This document shows positions 53,401 through 64,000 of a stretch of 64,000 nucleotides of DNA, one piece after another; the stretch's first letter is position 1; each line of letters begins with the position of its first letter. The notes under the pieces were generated by a model, which had not been told where the DNA came from, did no database searches, and worked only from the letters and a program-made list of their open reading frames with translations. The position numbers and the translations under genes are program-made. This DNA comes from Ypsolopha sequella (taxonomy: Eukaryota > Arthropoda > Insecta > Lepidoptera > Ypsolophidae): assembly GCA_934047225.1 (NCBI GenBank), contig CAKOHE010000090.1, positions 189,001 through 253,000 on the forward strand, given 5' to 3'.

Positions 53401-55682
53401 GCTGTTTGTGGTTTAGATATAGGAGACTCCGAGAGGTGACCTAGGTCAGAGTACTCACGCATGAATTCGACGTATTGAGATTTGACTTCTGGTTGCTTTC
53501 TGAATCGAGATTCTAAATTTAATAATCGTTTTTTGGCTGAATTATAGGATTGCCCAAGACAATCTAGTGAATCTTTGAGAGGCAGACCTACAGAGAATCT
53601 ACCTGAAGGTAAGCGGGAAGTGTGAGCCAAAAAATGGGCTTCACATGCCTTCTCACTCTCACTAAGTTTAGATCTTAGGGGAACCTCCTCGAGTTCCCAG
53701 AACTTAGTGAGCTCTTGATGAATTTGGATATCGTCATCATTCAACGATCTTGAAATGACTGAATGGTTGCATTGAACAATTGTGTTACTAGAGATATTTG
53801 TAGGAATAGGACCTGATATAATCCAACCAAACTGGGAGCTTCTTAATTTAGGATGATTGAGACCGAGAGAACGTTGATCGCGGCCAAGAATATCCCAGAA
53901 GAGATCGGCACCGATGAGGACTTCAGTCGGCGCTGGCTGGTGAAACTTAGGGTCTGCAAGGTGAATATCTTTTGGTATTTTTAGCTTTGATATATCTATA
54001 GGTAGCCTGGGTAGATTACCTGTTATTTTAGGTAAAACAAAGAAGCCTGATGTTACATTAAAGTTAGTAACTAGTGACTTCAATTGAGCTACACAGGTTT
54101 CTTTGACCTGCCCAGTGTGATTGTTGCCAATGCCTACAACGTTGACTAGGCAATTAGAATTTATAGGTAAAGACAGTTTGTCCTTGAGAGATTGGGAGAT
54201 AAATGAAGACTCGGAACCACAATCTAAGAGGGCGCAAACCTTTTCTCTTTGATTCGTTCGAGGATTCACAACCTCAATGAAAGCTGTAGACAGCAACACT
54301 TTATTTGAATTTTGCTTTGAAAAGTTGACTGTAGTATCGTCAGTGCTGGCGGACATTGTCTCAACAGCACTGGAAATGGAAGCATTATTGTTGATTATAT
54401 TGACGGGTTTATGTATGAGGCTATTATGTCTTCCTTTGCATACACGACATGGGCCCATCACGCATTTTTGTATAACGTGACCGCTTCTCAAACAGTTTAG
54501 GCATAGCTTCAACCTATGTACTTCAGCTATACGCTCCTCTACGCTCTTTGCTATGAAGGTAGGACAGTCGTAAATACGATGCCCTTCACTACAAACAACG
54601 CATGTTTTAGAAGGAGGAGTCACAGTATTGGTATTTTCACCGCTGGTGCATGCAAAAGATTTTGTGTATGGTTTAGAATTATGGGCCTGAGCCTTAGATG
54701 TGGACGGAGTTGACTTATTACTATAGGAGTTTCGATATATAGATTCGAGATCATCAGCACGATCGAGTAAAAATTTATAAAATTTATCTAGGTTGGGATA
54801 GTCTTTCAATGTACCACGCCATTCCTCCCATTTCAGAGATGTGTGATTGTCCAGCTTGGAACTCATCATATGGATGATCAAAACATCCCACTTGTCTGTA
54901 GGCTGTCCAAGGCTGCACAGTGCTCGTAGGTTTTTTGTGACGTGATCCACTAAAAATCTCAGCGATTTATCGGATTCGCAAATAATTGGTTGAATGTTTA
55001 GCAACGAATTTAAATGATGATTTATCAACTGACGCTTATTATCATATCGATCGCATAATAATTTCCAAGCATTTGTATAATTAGCGCTAGAAACCTCTAA
55101 GTTAGAAATTATGCGTGCTGCATCACCCGTTAAGTATGACATAAGGTAATGAAATTTATGAATCGGAGCAATACGCTCATTGTTGTGAATTAAAGATAAG
55201 AATGTGTCACGGAACTCAAGCCAACGAAAGAATGATCCGTCGAACTGCGCAATTTGTATTTGAGGCAGTTTAAATCCAACTTCATGGTGATCGAGATTAC
55301 TATGAGCTGATGCTGAGTGACTCGAATTCAGGCTTTCATTTTGACGAACACTCGCGTTTTGTTTTTGAATTAAGCTCTGGGCTAAGGCAATGTTTGAAAT
55401 AAATGACTGCTCAATGTCATCTCGCTCATCTAATTCGTTAGTTAAATTACTAGGAGTCATCACCTCTATTTGACTTTGCAAGTCGTCAAATCGATTTGAA
55501 AGTGTCTCAAATTTAGTAAGTCTAAGTGATAATTCGGCTAACTCTGTAGTCGTCAGCGTACTCTTTGAACTGAGTTGAAATACATAGTTCTTGAATTTTG
55601 TAATTTGGCCCTTTACTGAACTACGTTTTACAAACAAATCTTGTAAAATTTGCTGATCTTTTGCAATAGTTTCACCTCCCAT
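50424..55682 (-). pseudogene. BEL-B gag-pol polyprotein, one stop codon
   Basis: A single frame of ~1,750 codons from ATG 55682, broken only by a TAG at 52047-52049 where the context (L-x-WSGPS) suggests an original TGG. Domains in order: coiled-coil-like N-terminus, DUF1759-type gag core (LPQIQIAQFDGSFFRWLEF), zinc knuckles (CVVCSEGHRIYDC, CLNCLRSGHVIQKC, CRVCKGRHNSLIH) and protease (CALLDCGSESSFIS; Asp-Cys-Gly). Then come the reverse transcriptase (TKIRIVFDGSSS, TVTYGMASSSYL, catalytic DFYIDDLITG), RNase H (HSFSDASQNAYGA, IPRLELCAALL, VHWCDSTIVLGWL) and, after the stop, integrase (Asp in VGLDFAGPF, Asp in VFCDNGRNF, Glu in IFEAGVKS) with the NSRPL and LTPGNFLIGR segments. All active-site acids remain. 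Confidence 0.93.
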
Positions 55683-56659
55683 TGTTTACCAGAATTTAAT
55701 ATGTATGCAATGTAATAAGAGTTTGCTAGTAATAAACACTATTTAAATGACTTAAAAACACATAAATACAACGTTTGTTTACCATGGAAATGAAACTCAA
55801 TGCAAAGAAAATAAAAATATTGTTTGAAAATACGAGTTCTAAATAAAGTAATAAAATTTGTCTCACGCTCCTCGACTAGGCGTCACCTTAACCGCGAGCT
55901 CTGTGTCTGCGCTTGACCTGCTCCTTTTGAGGGTCCGCAATGGCTCGATTTATCGCGGCTCGTCGTAGGTAACGTTCGAGTATGCGAGATATGCCTGGAA
56001 TGTTTCGGCGAAACAAGTGAATATTGATTGTAAAATAAATAAACACAAAGAAGGGAACAAAATTCTACTATAGGTTACTATTTACACTTTGTAAGTTTGT
56101 AGAACATCACTTATTATGTTGCTGAAATAGGAATAAAGACCTTGGTAAATAGGTAAAAATAATTAGGTAAATAGTAACTAGTAAGGTAAATCGGTAACTT
56201 TTATGTAAATTGTGTAGAAATTCACACTACGATAAATAATATGGGAATGAATTTAAATTAATTGAATGTTTGATTTACGTTTGGTAACTGTATAAAAGAA
56301 ATTTGCACAAGTATATAGCTTACAAACAGACGTACATAGGTAGGTAAATAGGTTTGGTTCGGAAATTTTGGTGTAGTTATTGGACGGGATAAAAAATAGG
56401 AAGAGCACTTAGCTGCATTGGCCTGGCTGCGGTTCGATGCTGGTTGCTGATCGATGGACCGGCGATGGCTGCAATGGCTAGACCTTCAAGTATCCCGTGG
56501 ATGAATTGGATGTTGATTTCGTAGCTGGAAACGGCAGCTAGCAGCGACGTATTGACTTGTATATTATAATGGCGTCACGCTCCGGCCGGTTTGACCAACC
56601 GAATATTGCTTCTTTTTCGAAGAATTTTGATGGTTCTTGACACGGTCGCCAGATGTTCA
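55683..56659 (-). other. BEL-B 5' leader
   Basis: Non-coding, ~980 bp between 5' LTR and gag. The primer-site-like TCTGGCGACCGTGTCAAG (minus strand, plus ~56637-56654) is a few bases inside the LTR. No frame is recognised. Confidence 0.7.
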
Positions 56660-56860
56660 TGCACAGGTGTACACGAATGAAACTTCCGAATACAATTTAG
56701 GTTTGTATTGTCCTTTATACAGTGTTTTTTTATAATTTAGTAAAAGAAAACAAGCGTTCGTATGCACTGACAGAATTGGAGTGAAGGTACATTTGATAAA
56801 AATAAACTCCGAGAAAAACCGCATTGATGCTTGCTAATTGTTTTACATCAGGCGTTAACA
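56660..56860 (-). repeat. BEL-B 5' LTR
   Basis: 201 bp, plus-strand TGCACAGG...GCGTTAACA. Sense start TGTTAACGCC. Matches the left copy without visible difference. Confidence 0.93.
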
Positions 56861-59800
56861 CCAGTCATTCGTTATGTGTAAAATAGATGGAATCTCTGTT
56901 TCGCTTAAAACATCTCCAGTGATAGGGTTCCTGCTTAATGCGTCAACATGACACATCCGTTTACCAGATTTATATGTTATATCACAGTCAAATTCCTGTA
57001 TCAGACTCCACCAGCGTGCAACCCTTGGAATCATGTCGCGTTTAGTAAAAGTAGCTCTTAGTGAATTACAGTCTGTAACAATGCTGAATGGCATACCAAG
57101 TAAATAAGGTCTGAATTTGATTAATGAGGAAACCACAGCTAACGTCTCTAACTCATATGAAGAGAAATATTGCTCTACTGGTGAAGTCTGACGACTAAAA
57201 TACGCAACCGGTTTTAAGTCCCCAGATTCTTGTTCTTGGAAAAGAATTCCGCCTACTCCCCACTTACTCGCGTCAGTATGTAACTCTGAACGGTATCTCG
57301 GACTATATAAAGCCAGAATGGGTCTAGTGACTAGTCTTTGTTTTAGTTCATCAAATGCATTCTTCTGACCAATATCCCAGGACCAAGGACAGTTCTTTTT
57401 TAACAATTTTGTTAAAGGTTTAGCAATTTCAGCGAAGCCCTTTATAAATTTCCTAAAAAAACTTGCTAACCCCAGGAACTGTCTTACATTGTGTACACTT
57501 TTCGGCGTTGGAAAGGATTGTACAGCTTCGATTTTATTTTGACCGGGTCGAATACCTTCTACTGTAATTTCAAACCCTAAAAACTCCACAGACGTTTGAA
57601 AAAAATTACATTTACTGGGTTTTAATGTTAAATTAAATTTTCTCAATCTTTTAAATATCTCCTCAAGCTTGTCCAATCCTTCCTCAACTGTTTTTGATGG
57701 GACTAAAACATCATCCATATAAGCTATAGCCGTGTTAAACCTCAGTGCACCAAGTGCTTTATTTATCGTTCTTTGAAAAACCGCCGGAGCGTTAGAAAGT
57801 CCAAATGGCATTCGATTGAATTCCCATTGACCATCTGGTGTTACGAATGCAGTTTTTGGTTTAGAATCTTCAGTTAATTCTACCTGATAATAGCCACTCG
57901 CTAAATCCAATGTGCAATAATAACTATTACCAGACAACGTGTTCATTTGGTCCTCCATACAAGGCAGAGGATAATGTTGTTTAATGGTTTTTCGATTTAA
58001 TGCTCTATAATCTACGCAAAGCCTTTTATCCCCTGTCTTTTTACGTACCAATATGATGGGACTTGCGAAGGGTGAATTCGATTCACGTACTATTCCGTTG
58101 CTACTTAACTCGTCAACCATGTCTTGTACTTCCTCGCGCTCTTTTTGTGATAATCTGTACGGTCTATATACAATAGGTTGATCATCGCTTAAATCTATAT
58201 TCATTTTTTCTAAATCTGTACAACCCAACTCATTAAGAGATGTCGCAAAACAGTCCCGGTAATTATTTACCAATTTTAGTAGTTTACCTCTCTGTTCCTC
58301 TGAAATGTTCCCCATATGCAATTGATCTGAAGTAAAAGGCTCTAAAGGTCTAGTTTCTATTCTATTAATTTCGCAAATACCAAACGATTCTATTACAATT
58401 TCTACACGTGCAATCATTTCACCCTTCTTAAATTGTAAAGGAACGGTTGTTGATGGTACTATCGCAATCATGCCCAACCCCCTTTCGATTCGATATACTC
58501 CTTCCTTGACTTGATATTCTCTATTAGGCTGTGCCCTGAAACTACTCTTTACAAATATACTCCCTTCAAATTCAGAATCGCAAGTGACATCAACAAACTC
58601 GAAATTTTTCACTACTGTGTCCCTAGCTATTTTCAAATTTAAATATCTCGAGTCTTCTTTAATCGTTTCGTAACAAGTTGTTATCCGTAAATGTTTATTA
58701 GTTTTAAGTATTTGAATGTGAGGCTGTTCAGTAAACGTCTGGCCTAACAGCAAAGGATATTTAAGGAGATGGTCTGCCACCACTTCGCATTTTACTTTTG
58801 CAACAACATTTTGTATGGATAACTCAGCCTCAGTTGAACCCTTTGATTGTACTACACTCCCACCGAAACCAATCATAGGATAGCTCGACAAATTGTTCCA
58901 TTCTCCAAAAATCTCCTTTGCATCAGATTCTCGAATTAATGTTAAATCACTTCCTAAATCTATGAAACAAGTTCTCTCTTTACCATTTACCAAAACTTTC
59001 TGAACGTATTTGTCAGAATTAGATTTAGCTGTAATTTGAGTAATTGCTAAGATCACCTTTTCTTTGTTTTCTCCTGAACTATGGTCCTTTTTTCGTGGGC
59101 GGTAACATTCGGAATCCAAATGCCCCAACATTGAACAGTTACTGCACTTTTTGATTGGTTTGGGACATTTGGACAATGGATGTCCCTCCTGCTTACAATT
59201 ATAACACCTTATAGTATTACCCCCACTTCCTGTAGTTTTGGTTGCGTTAGGCTTAGCATCACGGCTAGTTTTCTTGTTAACCATAAACTGATTAAAATTC
59301 CTTGTCCCAGTTTTAACGTTGCGCAAATATGCCAATAATTTATCAGGATCTCTAAACTGTGCTGCTTCTGCACCTAACCTGACTGACCTATCGTCTATAC
59401 CGTGTAGAACGCATTCTACTGCACGTTTTCCGGAAATGCCGCACCTATTCAGTAAAGCAACTTTCTCATAAAAGTAGTTTTCGAGTGATTCACCAAACCC
59501 AGCCCTGCGTCCTAACATGTCCGACAACATCTGACCATAATTTTCTTCTGCCGGAAAAGCAGACCTAAGTTTGGTTTGCCACTCGGCCCATGTAAACAAA
59601 ACGGTTGGTAAACCCTCATACCACTTTTTAGCTACTCCCATAAGCTTAGGTATAGCATAATGAATAATCTGTCTATCGCTCCATCCATACAGAATCGCAC
59701 ATTCGTTCACTTTAGTCAACCAGTTCTCTATACTTTGATTTTTCAATGAGGGATCAAACTCCGGAACAACGTTATGATTAGAAAAATTTTCTTTACTAGT

Positions 59801-60271
59801 TTTGTTAAGCAATTTTGATAATTGTAACATAAATTCTTTCGTATTTTGCCTTTCAGATGACCTAGATCTAGATCTTCGACTACGGGATCTGGTTGAATTA
59901 CGTCGGTATCGTCGCAAGTCATCACGCTCTCTACTTTTCCGTCTGCTATCTCTCTTTGTTCGAAGATAAGATGATGATAACTTACTTCTTGAACAACTAC
60001 GTCTAGTACGCACATCATCTTGTCTTGAAACTGGTGTTTGGCTCCGCGAATGTCTGCTTCTGCTGCTTGCCTGAACGCGTGATCGCTTCGGAGTACGCAG
60101 CTCTCGTCCACGGGATCCACGCGAAGAATGCTCCCTCCTCCGACTTCCTTGCGAAGATCGTTCCCGGCTCCGACTCCGACGTGCAGTACCCGACGAAGAT
60201 GAAGGCGCTGGTTGGATGTCATCACCGTAGGCGTCGAGAAGTTGCTGAAAGGCACCATTCGCTTCATCCAT
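56861..60271 (-). pseudogene. Gypsy gag-pol, gag to RNase H
   Basis: Starts at ATG 60271 (MDEANGAFQQLLDAYGDD). Residues ~25-150 are Ser/Arg-rich (many SRS and RRS), followed by a gag core (WLTKVNECAILYGWSDRQI). Zinc knuckles CYNCKQEGHPLSKC and CSNCSMLGHLDSEC follow, then a protease with FIDLGSDLTLI (Asp-Leu-Gly, unusual against Asp-Ser/Thr-Gly). The reverse transcriptase has LCVDYRALNRKTIK, LDLASGYYQVEL, NRMPFGLSNAP and the catalytic AYMDDVLV (YMDD). RNase H shows LHTDASKWGVGGIL, SSYELETLAVV and FSIVTDCNSL, ending SGKRMCHVDALSRNP. BEL-B then separates it from the integrase at 49144. No internal stop or frameshift is seen. Confidence 0.93.
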
Positions 60272-61178
60272 TTTCAGCTGAAAATGCGCAACAGATTACT
60301 ATCCTTATAAAATTGTTTTATTTTACCATAACCTCCCTACCAAAGAAACCGATTTCACCTCAATGGACTAAAATATAATAAATATAAAACTCTAATATTA
60401 GTAACACTAATTAATAATATCCTGACAAGAGTATAACACCATTATTAATGTAAAATTATGTCGTCAACTAGACCCTAGCCTCACAACAACGTTAATGACT
60501 ACCTAAAGTATAAAACTAGTGACATAACTAGAGAGTTGACCTAGCCACATGCCACGTGTTAATAATTTCGCAAAAATATACTAATGACATGATCGGTTAG
60601 TAGACCTAGCCACATGTCATATGTTATTAACTCACAAAATATAACTAGTGACATGACTAAAGAGTAGCCCCAGCCACATGTCCTATGTTAATATACTCAC
60701 AAAATATAACTATGATTGTATTGTATATTGTGATTGTATGGCAAAATTATTTCGTGTCGTGTCACTTTCAATTTATATCAAGGTAAATCACATCGATCAC
60801 AAATTATTCTTGACTGATCTGGTAATAATTAATACAGCAGTAGAAAGTACTAAACACTGAGACAAGTATTTTATTCCAAACTCTCACAAAGACTAAATTT
60901 GAATTACTTTACTTCAAAAATAGGTTATTTAAGCATGCATACTTACTTGTAAAGAAAAATATATGATTCCTTTATATTATCTTGGTATCACATTTTTCCT
61001 TCTCCATCGACAATATTTTAAAAGTAAAACTATTTTAATTTCAATTTAATCGACGGAGAAAGAAAGAATAACAAAAAAAATGTCGTAAAATTTAATTTAT
61101 TTCAAACTACCTGAATATTTTATTTTCATTAAACTCATGAAATATTACATACCTGGCGTTGTTATCTCACTTCTGACT
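60272..61178 (-). other. Gypsy 5' leader
   Basis: About 900 bp, AT-rich, between 5' LTR and gag. A ~60-bp motif around GTGACATGACTA...CTAGCCACATGTC recurs about three times near 60515-60690. The sense sequence directly after the LTR is AGTCAGAAGTGAGATAAC, the position of the primer-binding site; I cannot name the tRNA. Confidence 0.6.
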
Positions 61179-61420
61179 TGATAAACCTTAAAAAGGTCCA
61201 GCAATAAAACAATTTTTCTCGATATAACTTTATTCTTCCGACACACGTTCGTCTCCCTCTCGAAACCGTAAATCAGTGTTACCAGTTACAAAAATAACAG
61301 TTAAAAATAACGATTCAATCAGTGATACCAGATACAAAAATAACAGTTAAAAATAACGATTATTATATCAAAATACACAAATCTTTGTAAATTGGCAATT
61401 ACTTATGCTAAAAGCTTACA
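61179..61420 (-). repeat. Gypsy 5' LTR
   Basis: 242 bp, same sequence as 46571-46812, followed by the second ATCT. Confidence 0.95.
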
Positions 61421-61510
61421 ATCTATAGGCTTAAAGCAGAACTAGCGCCTCCTTATATTGTGAAACGTCGCAATGTCAAGCACCCTCCATATAGTGGTGC
61501 AGCTATGTTA

Positions 61511-61857
61511 AAAAAACCGCAAATCGATGTACAGGATAGCCATTTGGTACACGGGTACTTTGGGTTAGCTCCTACCTGGAGGAGCCCAAACTTGGTATGT
61601 TTTAAAAATATTTCTTGGATTTTTAGAAAACAGGTGGCCAAAAAGTAATGCTGTAGTATATCTTTAGAACCGGCTCATGAACCCCTTTCATTTGATATCA
61701 AACTCGATGAGTTTTAGAAAAAAAAACAATTCCCATACTACAAAAAATTGATGACGTCATTACCCCCCCCCCTAAGAGCTCAAAATTATTTTTTTTAACC
61801 CAAAGTACCCGTGTATCAAATGGCTATCCTGTACATCGATTTGCGGTTTTCTGTCAA
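61511..61857. mobile_element. ~347-bp TIR MITE
   Basis: Inverted repeats of about 55 bp at both ends: AAACCGCAAATCGATGTACA near 61514 and TGTACATCGATTTGCGGTTT near 61831-61850. Also TACACGGGTACTTTGGGTTA inside the left arm and its counterpart near 61796. The interior has no gene; the frames at 61453-61648 run through the left arm. Confidence 0.85.
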
Positions 61858-62904
61858 TATTTGCTTTGTACATGTTCCACCAATAGAAGCACCCTCGCGC
61901 TCAAGTTGCACGACCGTTTCGCACTTTACATCGGTATGCTGCAACAGCGCCATCTATTGATAAAAACAGAACACCTGATGAGCGCAAGCAAACAATGCTT
62001 TCAGAACCGCTACTGTTGAAGCTGTTTGGGCATGGTAAATTCTGTAGACAGGAAGGGTCTGCACTGTCACAGTTCAACGTGCTGCCGATAGATGTCACTG
62101 CTATAATAACACAGAACTCTGAATAAGGGGGGTACAGAAAAACATTGCGCAAAATATCTAATTTCGGAGTTAAAAATATTAAAACAACATCAGGTCATAT
62201 TTTTTATTGGTACTTATTGAAAACCAAGGTTTACATCGTACAATGAAAAAAAAAAATAATAAAAATATGTTTATTTGCAACCAAAAAGATATGTATATAC
62301 AAAAATATTTTATGCACTATTTCTATATTATTTGACAAGTGTGTCTTTTATAAACTCTAATCCCCACATTAGGATTCCCTGGGTTGTGGGAAATTAGACC
62401 CTTCCTGGTGAGTCTGACGATAATAAATTTATAAAATATTTAAAAGTAACATAACATTAAAAAGTAACAGAAGAGACAAAATAAAACTAGTTGAGTAATG
62501 TATGACGTGTGAGTGATGATTGTATGTGGAATGTTATTAGGGTGTGTGTGAATGGGTGAGTGAAATAGAGTGTGTTATATGAAAGTGTATGCCTGAGTTT
62601 TGAAATACTTGATACTCACAGACCGGTACATGTGTGTTAGGATTTATGTGTCAATTTTAAGGATATCCTCGGTTTGTTCGTAATCTAAGGGGGAGAGCCA
62701 ATCGTGTATAATTTTTTTGCATGGGTAACGTGTTAGATGAAGAAGGGATAGGGTATTGTTTGTGTTTGAATATAGAAAGGGACCTAACAAAGGGGAAAAT
62801 TTTTGAGCAAAGCTTGTATTCGTTACGGGAGTTCTCCATGTGACACGGCGGGAGTCATGAACACTTTTATGGGTTGTAACTAGAGCGGTTTTATGAAACT
62901 TTAA
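61858..62904. other. Unassigned sequence between MITE and Harbinger element
   Basis: About 1 kb without a recognised gene. Part (62600-62860) is less AT-rich and has a minus-strand open frame of 60 codons with no known motif; a repetitive GTGTGAGTG/GTGTGTGAATGGGTGAGTG tract lies near 62507-62570. It may be decayed transposon sequence. Confidence 0.4.
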
Positions 62905-63914
62905 GGCCGAGATAAATAGTCGTTGGTTAGCCTAAGTCCGTACTCGTGCTTCCCGAAGTATTACTTCAGGCTAACTTAGCTAAGTATCAATGTGTTTCTA
63001 AAATAGACATAACTTACACGTTTGCTTGGCTAAGCATGTTCTTAGGCCAATGCTAAGAACGTGTGAATAAACTTTTTTCAATTGTATCTGTGAACTTCGT
63101 TTCGTTCGGTCAATTTAGGTCAAAAATTGTCTGTCTGTCTTTAAATCTGTATTTTTTTTGTATTTTTGTACTATACAGTAAGTAAAGAAACAGTTTAAAA
63201 ATACTAGTTCTACTACTTCTTAACTTATATTCCACGTTTATTAGTAGGGGTGTATGGATTATATTATGTATGGTCATCGATTATAATTATTTCGATGTGT
63301 ATGGTGTATGGATATGTATTTAGTCTAATAACTACCAGTGATTGCTTACCTAAAAACTTCCCGTTGCATAAAATCTTAGGGCGATGTTGGTTCAGTGCAA
63401 TTGGCAAACCTCTTTGGTTAAATGTGTTTAACTCCACAATCTCCGGCAATATAACATTTAGTACAGTAGCTTTCGAAAACCTGTACCTCAATTTAAATTC
63501 GTCATCAGAAAAAAAATCGAAATGATTAATTACATCTCTCAGGTAAAATTTTGGGAAACGGGGTAAATCAACATGAGGTTCCTGAGAAAGATCATCAACT
63601 TCTCTAAAGAATCCCAGTAATCTTTCGAAGTCATTATCCATTGTTTATTATGTTATTATTATGTTTTACAAAGTTTTCTTGACAACAACAGAACACATCT
63701 ACAAGATTCAAGAACTACAACAGTTGTCACAGATTACTATTTTGTTCTAAGAACGTGCGTAAGCATCGAATATAGCGTACTCGGTCTCGGCTAAGAATTA
63801 GTCCGATTTGCGCGACTTAGCAGATTACCAAGCACTGTCTATGATAGACAAATCGATTCTTAAGCAAGTGCTTTCGCTAAGACTCGTTCTTAGAATGGAC
63901 TATTTATCTCGGCC
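62905..63914. mobile_element. PIF/Harbinger element, internally deleted
   Basis: 1,010 bp between GGCCGAGATAAATAGTC (62905-62921) and its inverted copy GACTATTTATCTCGGCC ending at 63914. TAA flanks both ends (62902-62904 and 63915-63917), the 3-bp T-A/T-A target known for Harbinger. Sub-terminal regions of ~150 bp at both ends carry many GCTAAG/CTTAGC and TTCTTAG/CTAAGAA motifs, likely transposase-binding sites. It encodes only the start of the transposase. Confidence 0.88.
63264..63641 (-). pseudogene. Harbinger transposase N-terminal fragment
   Basis: ATG at 63641 (MDNDFERLLGFFREVDDL). The segment INHFDFFSDDEFKLRYRFSK and the following TVLNVILPEI is the N-terminal region of HARBI1-type transposases. 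It is followed by a QRGLPIALNQHRPKILCNG stretch that corresponds to the usual RGLPL...L.ALRF..G block with changes. The DDE catalytic domain is missing, so the protein could not cut DNA. The last ~35 codons of the open frame have no family resemblance and probably follow a deletion. Confidence 0.75.
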
Positions 63915-64000
63915 TAAGACTACTGCTATGATGTATGCCTCTATATTATATTAAATCAATTAAAGTTTTGGGTAGTTATAATATAAGTAATGCATGTAAA

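Larger units (their letters stand above)
49145..56860 (-). mobile_element. BEL-B: nearly intact BEL/Pao element inside the gypsy
   Basis: LTRs of ~200 bp, right copy 56660-56860 (5' LTR) and left copy 49145-49163 plus 50212-50397 (3' LTR, split by a LINE), identical where both can be read. Sense order: 5' LTR, TGAACATCTGGCGACCGTG (primer-site-like), ~950-bp leader, gag-pol 55682-50424 with one stop, a purine tract ACGGGGGCAGGA right before the 3' LTR. It splits the gypsy gag-pol between RNase H and integrase. Flanks share CAGT (plus), but I could not define an exact 5-bp duplication. Confidence 0.9.
46571..61420 (-). mobile_element. Ty3/gypsy LTR retrotransposon carrying BEL-B
   Basis: Minus-strand element with 242-bp LTRs (46571-46812 and 61179-61420) that appear identical, flanked by ATCT at 46567-46570 and 61421-61424. 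Sense order: 5' LTR, ~900-bp leader, one gag-pol frame from 60271, interrupted at 56861/49144 by BEL-B, integrase to 47742, then a 3' UTR with 84-bp tandem repeats. No envelope frame is seen. Without BEL-B it is ~7.1 kb, a normal length. The coding frame is open apart from BEL-B. Confidence 0.93.

Overview
The window looks like the transposon-rich genome of an insect, most likely a moth or butterfly (Lepidoptera). The support is indirect. It holds several repeat signatures that I know as abundant in Lepidoptera: the 'aaccgacttgaaaaa' element near 6836, the 'acccgcggcttcgcccgcg' element near 44045 and the 'accggtcaagtgcgaatc' MITE near 45146. It also holds eukaryotic introns, poly(A)-tailed LINEs, BEL/Pao and Ty3/gypsy elements, and P-, Harbinger- and XPG-type DNA transposons. 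I see no host protein-coding gene, tRNA, rRNA or CRISPR array that I can support. Nearly everything readable is mobile DNA, nested up to four levels deep.

Layout. 1-5349: AT-rich spacer with a degenerate ~20-bp tandem repeat, two hairpins and a possible LINE tail. 5350-46405: an old minus-strand BEL/Pao element (BEL-A here), split by later insertions: a P-type element with a THAP exon (6567-8564), a 28.4-kb terminal-inverted-repeat (TIR) element (11090-39467), a ~1.3-kb TIR element in gag (40953-42258) and lepidopteran repeats in the right LTR (44036-46325). Inside the 28.4-kb element lie a decayed gypsy (12192-~13960), two minus-strand Jockey-like LINEs (LINE-1, ~14523-22690; LINE-2, ~23310-28720), a full-length plus-strand LINE (LINE-3, 28860-37520) and the relic of what may be the element's own XPG-like transposase gene (37721-38824). 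LINE-1 is interrupted by a 3.1-kb TG...CA insertion (15102-18228). LINE-3 is interrupted by a small BEL element with apparently identical LTRs (BEL-C, 31914-35069).

46571-61420 is a minus-strand Ty3/gypsy element with matching 242-bp LTRs and an ATCT target duplication. It carries a nearly intact BEL element (BEL-B, 49145-56860), whose left LTR was then hit by a 5'-truncated, poly(A)-tailed LINE (49164-50211). The right end has a TIR MITE (61511-61857), ~750 bp of unassigned sequence and an internally deleted PIF/Harbinger element (62905-63914) with a TAA duplication.

Order of events can be read from target duplications and from reading frames that become continuous when an insertion is removed. 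BEL-A came first, then the 28.4-kb element, then LINE-3 inside it, then BEL-C inside LINE-3. The gypsy came before BEL-B, and BEL-B before the truncated LINE. BEL-B, BEL-C and the gypsy look young because their LTR pairs appear identical by eye. BEL-A and the 12.2-kb gypsy relic look old. The most interesting objects are the 28.4-kb TIR element and its transposase relic with an apparent 24-nt intron, the P-type element with a His-to-Tyr change in its THAP zinc site, the 3.1-kb element with no recognisable coding content, and the C-runs found where BEL-A and BEL-C should have a polypurine tract.
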